Positions 27,120 to 33,636 of a DNA stretch of 33,636 nucleotides are shown here, one piece after another. Location of the stretch: positions 1 through 33,636 of the forward strand of contig NZ_JAGPBB010000045.1 of NCBI RefSeq assembly GCF_018063565.1, in the 5' to 3' direction. This DNA is from Rhodoferax sp. GTDB lineage: Bacteria; Pseudomonadota; Gammaproteobacteria; Burkholderiales; Burkholderiaceae_C. The notes below the pieces were generated by a model, which saw only the letters and a program-made list of their open reading frames with translations, did no database searches and was not told the DNA's origin. How positions within the stretch are numbered: the first letter of the stretch is position 1; the number at the start of each line of letters is the position of its first letter. Made by a program: the position numbers and the translations under genes.

Positions 27120-27479
27120 TTACTCCCAATCCAGAGCGCCCTTGATCCACATGTAGACAAATCCGATCGTCAGAATAGTCACAATTTCCAGACCAACCAA
27201 AAAACCATACAAACCCAGGTCCTTGAGTGTGGCTGCCCACGGAAACAGCAGGGCTGTTTCAAGATCAAACAGGATGAACAGGATGGCGATGAGGTAATAA
27301 CGGACGTCAAACTGCATCCGCGCATCACCAAACGCTTCAAAACCACATTCGTAAGGGGAGTTTTTGGCCGGATCTGGCCGGTTAGGACCCAGAATAAAAC
27401 CAATGATCTGAGGCATGACTCCGACCGAGAGACCGATCAGAATGAACAGGAAGACCGGCAAATATTGATCAAGGTTCAT
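27120..27479 (-). CDS. nuoA: NADH-quinone oxidoreductase subunit A
   Basis: This 119-residue protein has three membrane helices. The conserved loop between helices 1 and 2 contains [20 protein letters not shown], with the quinone-loop Cys, and helix 2 has the acidic [19 protein letters not shown] 27479 ([12 protein letters not shown]) is the family start; a TTG 18 nt upstream is rejected. It is the first gene of the nuo operon, 60 nt after tRNA-Leu on the same strand. I see no strong promoter in that spacer, so the operon may also be read from further upstream. Confidence 0.98.
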   Translation of the reverse strand: MNLDQYLPVFLFILIGLSVGVMPQIIGFILGPNRPDPAKNSPYECGFEAFGDARMQFDVRYYLIAILFILFDLETALLFPWAATLKDLGLYGFLVGLEIVTILTIGFVYMWIKGALDWE

Positions 27480-27539
27480 CTTGCGAGACTGATTCAATTA
27501 GGTGCTTGCCACATGGGATCGCGACAAACAAAATTTACT

Positions 27540-27624
27540 TGGTGCCGTCGGCGAGACTCGAACTCGCAAAGCTTTCGCCACTACCACCTCAAGATAGCGT
27601 GTCTACCAATTTCACCACGACGGC
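27540..27624 (-). tRNA. tRNA-Leu, anticodon GAG, CCA encoded
   Basis: Read on the minus strand, the 85-nt gene starts GCCGTCG and ends CGACGGCACCA, giving a full 7-bp acceptor stem and an encoded CCA. The anticodon arm is CTATC-TTGAGGT-GGTAG with anticodon GAG. A long variable arm (TGGCGAAAGC region) marks it as class II leucine tRNA, and the T arm GCGAG-TTCGAGT-CTCGC is perfect. It decodes CUC/CUU. It lies between secG and nuoA, the same place as in many beta- and gammaproteobacteria, with no terminator seen on either side. Confidence 0.97.
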
Positions 27625-27740
27625 ATTCTGCTGAACCCGGAAACCCGGCGACTTGATCGCTGATGGGCACCGGAAACAACTAAGAGTTTACCCTGAAATC
27701 CCCTTGAAACAGTTGCGGGATTGACGAATCTCAAGCGCAA

Positions 27741-28094
27741 TTATTTGGCAGGTATCTGGGCCGCACCAGAGGCAGGAACCACTGGGGCCGACACCACCGG
27801 CGCTGGCACCACCAAGGCGGCGTTCTCAAGCACACTATTGGATTTGGCGGCCGGCCGAACCGAGCCGAAATAGGCCAGCAACAAGGTACTGACAAAAAAC
27901 ACGGTGGCCAACACCGCCGTGGTTCGGGACAAAAAGTTGGCGCTGCCACTGGCACCAAACAAACTGCCTGAGCCCCCGCTGCCAAAGGCCGCACCCATAT
28001 CAGCCCCCTTGCCATGCTGCACCAGAATCAGGCCGATCATGGCAACGGCTGAAAGCATCTGTACAGCCAACAAAACAGTCGAAACAACACCCAT
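27741..28094 (-). CDS. secG: Preprotein translocase subunit SecG
   Basis: This 117-residue protein has two membrane helices: about 3-22 (VVSTVLLAVQMLSAVAMIGL) and about 55-77. Between them lies the conserved loop with VQHGKGADMGAAFGSGGS and GSLFGASGSANFLSRTTA, the SecG signature. The C-terminal tail is Val/Pro/Ala-rich and variable. SecG joins SecY and SecE in the export channel. AGGAG lies 6 nt before ATG 28094; a TTG one codon earlier is not needed. It follows tpiA after 38 nt, and a repeat-like segment fills that gap. Confidence 0.96.
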   Translation of the reverse strand: MGVVSTVLLAVQMLSAVAMIGLILVQHGKGADMGAAFGSGGSGSLFGASGSANFLSRTTAVLATVFFVSTLLLAYFGSVRPAAKSNSVLENAALVVPAPVVSAPVVPASGAAQIPAK

Positions 28095-28105
28095 CAACTA
28101 CTCCT

Positions 28106-28163
28106 AAAAATAGAGCTATAAACGCTTATTCGTCAAACGCAAGCAGCAATAATTGTCAAAAAA
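28106..28163 (-). repeat. Degenerate intergenic repeat overlapping the tpiA stop codon
   Basis: On the plus strand this reads AGAGCTATAAACGCTTATTC, then CAAACGCAAGCAGC and AATAATTGTCAA. It shares the 9-mer CGCTTATTC and a following A/T-rich block with the segment at 29876-29935. The segment runs from the secG ribosome site into the last codons of tpiA, so the final residues LTIIAACV are encoded by it. Assignment to a repeat family known in Comamonadaceae is from memory and resemblance only. Confidence 0.45.
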
Positions 28164-28876
28164 TCTTGCGGTTTGAGCGCGGCTCCGCCAATCAGGCCAC
28201 CATCAATGTCGGGTTGCACCAGCAGGGCGGCGGCATTGGTGGCGTTCATGCTGCCGCCATACAGCAGCTTGATCCGTGCCGAATGTTCCGTTGCCGCATG
28301 CAGTTGTGCCCGCAACACCGCATGCACCTGCTGTGCCTGTTCGGGGCTGGCGGTTTTGCCGGTGCCAATGGCCCATACCGGTTCATAGGCGACCACAATT
28401 TCACTGATGCAATGGCCGTTGGTGTGAATCACCGCCGCAAGTTGGCGTTTGACCACCTCGTCGGTTCGACCGGCCTCACGTTCAGCCAGGGTTTCACCAA
28501 CACACACGATGGGTGTGATGCCACTGGCCAGCGCACGCTGCGCCTTGAGTGCGACCGCTTCATCGGTTTCGCCATGATACTGACGCCGCTCAGAGTGCCC
28601 GACGATGGCATATCGCACACCAAAGTCCTTCAGCATGGCTGCTGAAATCTCACCGGTGTAAGCGCCAGTTTCGTGGGCTGAAACATCCTGTGATGCCAGC
28701 TCAATGGTGCTGCCAGCCAGCAGAGCCTGACATTGCGCAAGATACGGCGCAGGCACCCCCACAGCCACCTCACAAGCCGGCTGCGACAGGCCCGCGAGAA
28801 TGTCGGCCAGCAGCTTGGCATTGGCCGCCAGGCTGCCATTCATCTTCCAGTTTCCTGCAATCAACTTCTTTTTCAT
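28133..28876 (-). CDS. tpiA: Triosephosphate isomerase
   Basis: This 247-residue cytoplasmic enzyme interconverts dihydroxyacetone phosphate and glyceraldehyde 3-phosphate. The catalytic residues are present: Asn9 and Lys11 (AGNWKMNG), the electrophile His94 (IVGHSERR) and the base Glu165 ([11 protein letters not shown], followed by the mobile loop). The phosphate-binding LLYGGSM and [10 protein letters not shown] are also seen. The start overlaps the stop of the quinone oxidoreductase gene by 4 nt. The C-terminus (LTIIAACV) lies in a repeat-like segment, but length is normal. Confidence 0.98.
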   Translation of the reverse strand: MKKKLIAGNWKMNGSLAANAKLLADILAGLSQPACEVAVGVPAPYLAQCQALLAGSTIELASQDVSAHETGAYTGEISAAMLKDFGVRYAIVGHSERRQYHGETDEAVALKAQRALASGITPIVCVGETLAEREAGRTDEVVKRQLAAVIHTNGHCISEIVVAYEPVWAIGTGKTASPEQAQQVHAVLRAQLHAATEHSARIKLLYGGSMNATNAAALLVQPDIDGGLIGGAALKPQDFLTIIAACV

Positions 28877-29868
28877 GCTTCACCCCAAGTCAAAACAATT
28901 TTTCCCACGTGCTGGCTTGATTCCATCAAGTGGTGCGCTTGCACCACGTCCGCTGCCGCAAAAGTACGATAGATAACCGGCCTGATCTGACCCGCAGCCA
29001 GTGCCGGCCACACCTGTTTCAGGCAGGCCTGTGCAATGGCGGCTTTGAACGCCACCGGACGCGGTCGCAACGTGGAGCCTGTGATGACCAGACGCCGACG
29101 CAATACCAGGCCTGCATTGAACTCACTCTTGACACCCCCAAGGATCGAGATGATCACCAAACGACCATCTTCTTTGAGGCATTGCACCTCTTTGGCCACA
29201 TAGCTGCCTGCCACCATATCCAGAATGACATCTACACCCTGCCCGTCGGTCAGTTGCATCAGTTCAGCCTGGAAATCCTGCGTTTTATAGTTGATGGCGA
29301 AGTCGGCACCCAAGGCCAGGCAGGCCGCACATTTATCGTCACTGCCTGCCGTCACGATCACGGTGGCGCCAAGCTGTTTGGCCAGTTGGATTGCCGCCAC
29401 ACCAATACCGCTGGAACCGCCCTGTATCAACACCGTTTCGCCGCTTTGCAAGCGTGCACGATCCGCCAGATTGCTCCAGACGGTAAAAAACGTCTCCGGC
29501 AGACTGGCGGCCTGTACGTCGGTCAACCCGCCCGGCACCGGCAGGCACTGGGCAATCGGGGCTACACAAAACTCGGCGTACCCGCCGCCTGTCACCAGGG
29601 CACAGACCCGATCGCCGAGCCTGAAGCCCGCCGCTGCCAATGCCGCTTGGTCGCCGTGTTCGATGACACCGGCAACCTCCAAGCCCAAAATATCTGACGC
29701 CCCTGCAGGTACCGGGTAATGACCCATCCGCTGCAACACATCGGGCCGATTGACACCACTGGCCCGGACCCTAATCAGCAGCTCATCGGGCGCAGCCACA
29801 GGCACGGGCCGCTCACCCAGACGTAATACGTCTGCGCTCCCGTACCCGTTCAACTCAATCACTTTCAT
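28873..29868 (-). CDS. NAD(P)H:quinone oxidoreductase, PIG3-type MDR family
   Basis: This 331-residue zinc-free medium-chain reductase starts [20 protein letters not shown]. The GroES-like half has [19 protein letters not shown], typical of the quinone oxidoreductase (PIG3/QorA) subgroup. The Rossmann half has [20 protein letters not shown] (about residues 140-160) for NAD(P)H binding. It should reduce quinones or similar enones in the cytoplasm; the natural substrate is unknown. The stop overlaps tpiA by 4 nt, so the two are co-translated. The ribosome site is weak, and the 72-nt spacer to pnp is largely a repeat-like segment. Confidence 0.93.
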   Translation of the reverse strand: MKVIELNGYGSADVLRLGERPVPVAAPDELLIRVRASGVNRPDVLQRMGHYPVPAGASDILGLEVAGVIEHGDQAALAAAGFRLGDRVCALVTGGGYAEFCVAPIAQCLPVPGGLTDVQAASLPETFFTVWSNLADRARLQSGETVLIQGGSSGIGVAAIQLAKQLGATVIVTAGSDDKCAACLALGADFAINYKTQDFQAELMQLTDGQGVDVILDMVAGSYVAKEVQCLKEDGRLVIISILGGVKSEFNAGLVLRRRLVITGSTLRPRPVAFKAAIAQACLKQVWPALAAGQIRPVIYRTFAAADVVQAHHLMESSQHVGKIVLTWGEA

Positions 29869-29875
29869 GATGATT

Positions 29876-29935
29876 TATGCCTCTAGCGCTTATTCCAGAT
29901 GACTTTTCTGCTATCAATTATGTTGAAAATGAAGC
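29876..29935 (+). repeat. Degenerate intergenic repeat filling the pnp-quinone oxidoreductase spacer
   Basis: The plus strand reads CCTCTAGCGCTTATTCCAG, then GATGACTTTTCTGC and TATCAATTATGTTGA. The form CTCTAGCGCTTATTC...GCTATCAATT resembles short repeats I recall from intergenic regions of Comamonadaceae. It shares CGCTTATTC with the segment at 28106-28163 and CTC(T/A)AGCGC plus TGCTAT with that at 5665-5734. Orientation is arbitrary. Confidence 0.5.
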
Positions 29936-29940
29936 AGTGA

Positions 29941-32064
29941 TCAGTTGCGGTTATCGGTCTGCTGCTGGGCAGGACGCTCCAGTAGCGCCTTCATCGACAG
30001 CTTGATACGGCCTTTTTCGTCGGTTTCCATCACCTTCACACGCACGATCTGGCCCTCGGACAGGTAGTCGGTGACCTTCTCCACCCGCTCGTGTGCGATC
30101 TGGCTGATGTGCAGCAAGCCGTCCTTGCCAGGCAGCAGATTGATCAGCGCGCCAAAGTCCAGAATCTTGGTGACCGGACCTTCGTAGATCTTGCCAATTT
30201 CCACCTCGGCGGTGATGGCTTCGATGCGGCGCTTGGCCTCATCGGCCTTGGCCGGATCGCTGGAGGCGATGGTGATGGTGCCGTCCTCGTCGATGTTGAT
30301 CTGGGTGCCGGTTTCTTCAGTCAGCGCACGGATCACCGAACCGCCCTTGCCGATCACGTCACGGATTTTCTCAGGGTTGATCTTCATGGTGAACAGACGT
30401 GGCGCAAAGTTGGACACTTCGGTTTTGGCAGCACCCATGGCTTCGACCATCTTGCCCAGAATGTGCATCCGCGCTTCCTTGGCCTGCGCCAGCGCCACCT
30501 GCATGATTTCCTTGGTGATGCCCTGGATCTTGATGTCCATCTGCAACGCGGTGATGCCGTTGGTGGTGCCTGCTACCTTGAAATCCATGTCGCCCAGGTG
30601 GTCTTCGTCACCCAGAATGTCGGTCAGCACGGCAAAGCGGTTCTCGTCCTTGATCAGGCCCATGGCAATACCTGCCACATGCGCTTTCAGGGGCACACCA
30701 GCGTCCATCATCGACAGACAGCCACCGCAGACCGAAGCCATCGACGACGAGCCATTGGACTCGGTAATTTCAGACACCACCCGCACGCTGTAGGGGAATT
30801 CTTCCTTGCTTGGCAGCACCGCCACCAGCGCGCGCTTGGCCAGCCGACCATGGCCGATTTCGCGGCGCTTGGGCGTGCCCACACGACCGGTCTCACCGGT
30901 GGCAAACGGAGGCATGTTGTAGTGCAGCATGAAGCGGTCGTCGTATTCACCGGACAAGGCGTCGATATGTTGTGCATCACGCTCCGTACCCAGCGTCGTG
31001 ACCACCAGCGCCTGTGTCTCGCCCCGTGTGAACAAGGCAGAGCCGTGGGTACGCGGCAACACGCCATTGCGGATTTCGATGGCACGCACGGTGCGGGTGT
31101 CGCGACCGTCAATACGCGGCTCGCCGGCCAGAATCTGGCCACGCACCAGTCCGGCTTCGATGTCAAACAACATGCCTTCAACCTTGACCGCGTCAAATTC
31201 GATGCCATCAGCCTTCAAACCCGCCATCACTTCGGCATAAGCGCTGCGACAAGCCTGCGTGCGCGCCTGCTTGTTGCGGATCTGGTAGGCCGCTGCCAGC
31301 TTGTCTTGGGCCAAAGCGCCCACCTTGGCGATGAGCGCTTCATCCTTGGCTGGGGCTTTCCAGTCCCAAACCGGCTTGCCGGCATCGCGCACCAATTCGT
31401 GAATGGCATTGATGGCGATCACGCCCTGGTCGTGGCCAAACACCACGGCACCGAGCATGACTTCCTCAGACAGTTGTTGCGCCTCGGACTCCACCATCAA
31501 CACGGCAGATTCGGTGCCAGCCACCACCAGATCCAGCACCGAGTTCTTGCGCGCGGTCTGGCCCGGATTGAGCACATATTCGCCGTTGACGTAGCCAACC
31601 CGGGCTGCCCCGATCGGACCGCTGAACGGCACACCGCTGACACACAGCGCTGCGCTCACGGCAATCATGGCGGCGATGTCGGCGTCAACCTCGGGATTGA
31701 GCGACAGGGTATGGACCACCACATGGACTTCGTTGAAGAAGCCTTCCGGGAACAGCGGCCGGATTGGACGGTCGATCAGACGGCTGGTCAGCGTCTCGAA
31801 TTCGCTGGGCCGGCCTTCGCGTTTGAAGAAGCTGCCCGGAATGCGCCCGGCAGCGTAGGTTTTTTCCAGATAGTCGACCGTCAGCGGAAAGAAGTCCTGC
31901 CCCGCTTTACCTTCGGACTTGGCCACCACCGTGGCCAGCACCACCGTGCCGTCCATGTCGAGCATCACAGCGCCGCTGGACTGGCGGGCAACTTCGCCGG
32001 TTTCCATCGTGACCGTGTGCTGACCCCAAGTGAAGGTCTTGCTTACTTTTTTGAACATCGTCAT
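29941..32064 (-). CDS. pnp: Polyribonucleotide nucleotidyltransferase (PNPase)
   Basis: This 707-residue phosphorolytic 3'-to-5' exoribonuclease is a degradosome component. The order is first RNase-PH-like domain (from [20 protein letters not shown]), helical linker, second RNase-PH domain ([20 protein letters not shown], then [20 protein letters not shown]), KH domain with GKGG loop ([20 protein letters not shown]) and C-terminal S1 domain ending near [23 protein letters not shown] 32064 is chosen because AGGAG lies 6 nt before it; a second ATG at 32058 is too far. It follows rpsO through an intrinsic terminator, the arrangement known from E. coli. Length is standard. Confidence 0.98.
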   Translation of the reverse strand: MTMFKKVSKTFTWGQHTVTMETGEVARQSSGAVMLDMDGTVVLATVVAKSEGKAGQDFFPLTVDYLEKTYAAGRIPGSFFKREGRPSEFETLTSRLIDRPIRPLFPEGFFNEVHVVVHTLSLNPEVDADIAAMIAVSAALCVSGVPFSGPIGAARVGYVNGEYVLNPGQTARKNSVLDLVVAGTESAVLMVESEAQQLSEEVMLGAVVFGHDQGVIAINAIHELVRDAGKPVWDWKAPAKDEALIAKVGALAQDKLAAAYQIRNKQARTQACRSAYAEVMAGLKADGIEFDAVKVEGMLFDIEAGLVRGQILAGEPRIDGRDTRTVRAIEIRNGVLPRTHGSALFTRGETQALVVTTLGTERDAQHIDALSGEYDDRFMLHYNMPPFATGETGRVGTPKRREIGHGRLAKRALVAVLPSKEEFPYSVRVVSEITESNGSSSMASVCGGCLSMMDAGVPLKAHVAGIAMGLIKDENRFAVLTDILGDEDHLGDMDFKVAGTTNGITALQMDIKIQGITKEIMQVALAQAKEARMHILGKMVEAMGAAKTEVSNFAPRLFTMKINPEKIRDVIGKGGSVIRALTEETGTQINIDEDGTITIASSDPAKADEAKRRIEAITAEVEIGKIYEGPVTKILDFGALINLLPGKDGLLHISQIAHERVEKVTDYLSEGQIVRVKVMETDEKGRIKLSMKALLERPAQQQTDNRN

Positions 32065-32147
32065 ATATTTCTCCTGAATGTCTCGGAATACTGGCAGGTG
32101 CAGGCCACCCGACCGAAGCCCGGAGCAGACAAAACAGGCCACGATGC

Positions 32148-32192
32148 CATTCCAGAGCTTGCCAGGCCTACCGCCCGAACAACTTTGGAATG
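32148..32192 (-). other. Inverted repeat in the pnp leader, possible RNA stem
   Basis: CATTCCA (32148-32154) and TGGAATG (32186-32192) are perfect inverted copies 31 nt apart in the 229-nt rpsO-pnp spacer. In E. coli the pnp leader forms an RNase III-cleaved stem used in PNPase autoregulation. Here the stem is short and its function is only suggested by position. Confidence 0.25.
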
Positions 32193-32237
32193 ACACAGCT
32201 TCGCTGGGTTTTTGTTGCGTCCGATGAAAACTGAAGT

Positions 32238-32273
32238 AAAAAACGCCTGAGCTAGTGACCTAACTCAGGCGTT
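32238..32273 (-). terminator. Intrinsic terminator after rpsO
   Basis: A 10-bp perfect stem (32242-32251 with 32264-32273, arm AACGCCTGAG, 12-base loop) is followed on the minus strand by six T residues, which partly belong to the stem. It lies 20 nt after the rpsO stop codon. It should end or attenuate rpsO transcripts before pnp. Confidence 0.85.
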
Positions 32274-32293
32274 CGTCATTCTTTTGAGGCCAA

Positions 32294-32560
32294 TTACTTG
32301 CGCAGGCCCAGTTTGGCAATCAGCGCCACATAACGATCGGCATCGCGGCTCTTGAGGTAGTCCAACAGTTTGCGACGGCGACTCACCATGCGCAACAGAC
32401 CGCGACGGCCATGGTGGTCTTTGGCATGGGTCTTGAAGTGCGGCGTCAGCTCATTGATACGAGCGGTGAGCAAGGCCACCTGAACTTCGGGGCTGCCGGT
32501 GTCAGTGGCAGAACGTGCGTTGTCTTTGACAACAGCGGCTTTGATGCTGGTTGCAATCAT
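32294..32560 (-). CDS. rpsO: 30S ribosomal protein S15
   Basis: This 88-residue protein has the exact family length. The central conserved block is [20 protein letters not shown], followed by [21 protein letters not shown]15 binds 16S rRNA early in small-subunit assembly. The start ATG 32560 is preceded by AGGAA; the leader of about 100 nt could allow S15 autoregulation, but I cannot identify the known pseudoknot. A terminator lies directly downstream, then pnp. Confidence 0.98.
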   Translation of the reverse strand: MIATSIKAAVVKDNARSATDTGSPEVQVALLTARINELTPHFKTHAKDHHGRRGLLRMVSRRRKLLDYLKSRDADRYVALIAKLGLRK

Positions 32561-32641
32561 GTTGTTTCCTGTGAATAAGAACTTGCGACAGGCGCTGGAA
32601 CTGCCCCTGACGTGCGTTTCTGCGTTTTTGCAGAGCCTGCG

Positions 32642-32647
32642 AGTATA
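32642..32647 (-). promoter_or_regulatory. Possible -10 element of rpsO
   Basis: The minus strand reads TATACT, two mismatches from TATAAT, about 82 nt before the rpsO start codon. A weak TTAAGC lies 19 nt further upstream as a possible -35. The element sits between the binding-protein stop and rpsO, where a promoter is expected. Confidence 0.4.
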
Positions 32648-32668
32648 GCCGCGATCCCCGGCGCGCGC

Positions 32669-33636
32669 TTAAGGCCGCTGCATCTGGCAACTGGTGGGCT
32701 GCTGCGCGGCGCTGGCAGAGAGCGTCTTGATGACCTTGAACCCATAGCCAGACCCTTCCACATCAAAGGTCACGCCGGGTGATCCCTGGCGCTCCATGAC
32801 ACCCACCACCAAGGCTTGCTGAAACTGGTGATCACTGGCACGCATGGTGCCGCGCTGGCCATGAAAAGTCACGTCCGCTCTTTCCAGATGAGCGCCAATA
32901 GCGCCTGCTTCGAGAGCATCTGCCGCAACAATGGCTTGCACCAGTGCCTGCACCATCAACTGCATGCGCATATGCACATAGTCATCTTCCGGCTTGGGAA
33001 AACGCTGGCGAAAGGCTTGATAAAACGCCTCGCTGGGCTGGCCCGGCACATTGGGCATCCAGTCAGCCACCGCCAGTACCCGCCCAATGCCGGCCTCACC
33101 CATCGCGGTGGGTGCACCCAGCGCATTGCCATAGAAAGTGTAAAACTTGCCGGTAAAACCCACTTCTTTGGCCGCCTTGACCAGCAGCGTCAGATCATTG
33201 CCCCAATTGCCGGTGATCACCGCCTGCGCACCACTGGCCTTGATCTTGCTCAGGTAAGGAATGAAGTCCTTGACCCGACCAATGGCGTGCAGTTCGTCCC
33301 CCACAATGGTGATATCCGGGCGCCATTGGCTGAGCTGACGCCGTGCCTCGCGCGCCACCGCCTGGCCAAAGCTGTAGTCCTGACCGATCAGGTAAACACG
33401 CTTGAGCGTCGCTTCGTCACGGATCACGGACATCAGGGCGCTCATGCGCATGTCGGCATGGGCGTCAAAGCGGAAATGCCAGAAACTACATTTTTCATTG
33501 GTCAATACCGGATCCACCGCCGAGTAATTCAGCAGCAACACCCGCTTTTGCGGCTCGCGCACATTGTGTTTGTTGATGGCATCGATCAGCGCCAGCGCGT
33601 TGGCCGACGAGTTGCCCTGCATCACGATGCGGGCAC
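32669..33636 (-). CDS. ABC transporter substrate-binding protein, branched-chain-amino-acid type (C-terminal part, cut by window edge)
   Basis: About 320 residues are visible and the frame stays open to the right edge, so the signal peptide and first lobe begin outside the window. The sequence has QGNSSANALALIDAINKHN, LLNYSAVDPVLTNEKCSFWH and RVYLIGQDYSFGQAVAREA, which are typical of the Leu/Ile/Val-binding (COG0683, periplasmic binding type 1) family. VITGNWGNDLTLLVKAAKEV follows in the second lobe. The ligand may be an amino acid, a urea-like compound or an aromatic compound; sequence alone does not decide. No permease or ATPase gene is within the window. It ends 108 nt before rpsO. Internal GTG/ATG codons near the edge are not the true start. 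Confidence 0.88.
   Translation of the reverse strand, partial: ARIVMQGNSSANALALIDAINKHNVREPQKRVLLLNYSAVDPVLTNEKCSFWHFRFDAHADMRMSALMSVIRDEATLKRVYLIGQDYSFGQAVAREARRQLSQWRPDITIVGDELHAIGRVKDFIPYLSKIKASGAQAVITGNWGNDLTLLVKAAKEVGFTGKFYTFYGNALGAPTAMGEAGIGRVLAVADWMPNVPGQPSEAFYQAFRQRFPKPEDDYVHMRMQLMVQALVQAIVAADALEAGAIGAHLERADVTFHGQRGTMRASDHQFQQALVVGVMERQGSPGVTFDVEGSGYGFKVIKTLSASAAQQPTSCQMQRP

Noticed and set aside
30091-32193. 700-codon open frame on the plus strand opposite pnp
   Set aside because: It is the antisense shadow of pnp; the translation is His/Arg/Gln-rich and lacks recognisable domains, and PNPase is complete on the other strand.
32065-32196. Longer pnp reading upstream of ATG 32064
   Set aside because: The AGGAG ribosome site lies within the extension, directly before ATG 32064, and the extra 44 residues are not found in PNPase.
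1-33636. Mobile elements, prophage, CRISPR arrays or defence systems
   Set aside because: I found no transposase, integrase, phage or Cas-like protein, no regularly spaced direct repeats, and the gene order is that of a core betaproteobacterial region.

Overview
The window looks like chromosomal DNA of a betaproteobacterium in the order Burkholderiales, most likely family Comamonadaceae and close to Rhodoferax. The basis is the gene order rpsO-pnp-quinone reductase-tpiA-secG-tRNA-Leu-nuoA..N-Nudix-DUF1178, the large NAD-dependent glutamate dehydrogenase, a class I PHA synthase beside pgeF, and short degenerate intergenic repeats of a kind I remember from Comamonadaceae. The genus is an inference from protein resemblance and was not checked by any search. 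Almost all of the window is ordinary core genome. I see no prophage, IS element, CRISPR array, toxin-antitoxin pair or defence island.

Left part (1-7.1 kb). The 5' part of phaC runs off the left edge on the minus strand. A small two-helix membrane protein gene is divergent from it and overlaps the 3' end of pgeF tail to tail. pgeF is translationally overlapped with ycaO upstream of it (both minus). On the plus strand follow a Tat-exported CrtC/AttH-like lipocalin protein with a TTG start, an ABC half-transporter 10 nt further on, and two small hydrophilic proteins that end in nearly the same C-terminal tail.

Middle (7.1-13.1 kb). The minus strand carries a 1585-residue NAD-glutamate dehydrogenase. 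Next come a DUF1178 zinc-ribbon-like protein and a Nudix hydrolase with a perfect Nudix box, which form the downstream end of the nuo cluster.

Complex I block (13.1-27.5 kb). All fourteen subunits of a proton-pumping NADH:quinone oxidoreductase, nuoA to nuoN, are complete on the minus strand, with tight spacing and repeated ATGA stop/start overlaps. All expected Fe-S cysteine ligands and the antiporter-subunit Glu/Lys pairs are visible.

Right part (27.5-33.6 kb). Going upstream on the same strand are tRNA-Leu(GAG), secG, tpiA, a PIG3-type quinone oxidoreductase, pnp, a strong intrinsic terminator, rpsO, and the C-terminal part of a branched-chain-amino-acid-type periplasmic binding protein that leaves the window at the right edge.

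Functionally the minus-strand block joins RNA turnover and translation (pnp, rpsO), glycolysis (tpiA), secretion (secG) and respiration (nuo). No gene-free stretch exceeds 300 bases; the longest is the 229-nt rpsO-pnp spacer. The observations most worth a second look are the paired small proteins with a shared tail at 6.5-7.1 kb and three degenerate repeat-like segments. One of these overlaps the tpiA stop codon and another lies inside the coding sequence of the ABC transporter linker.
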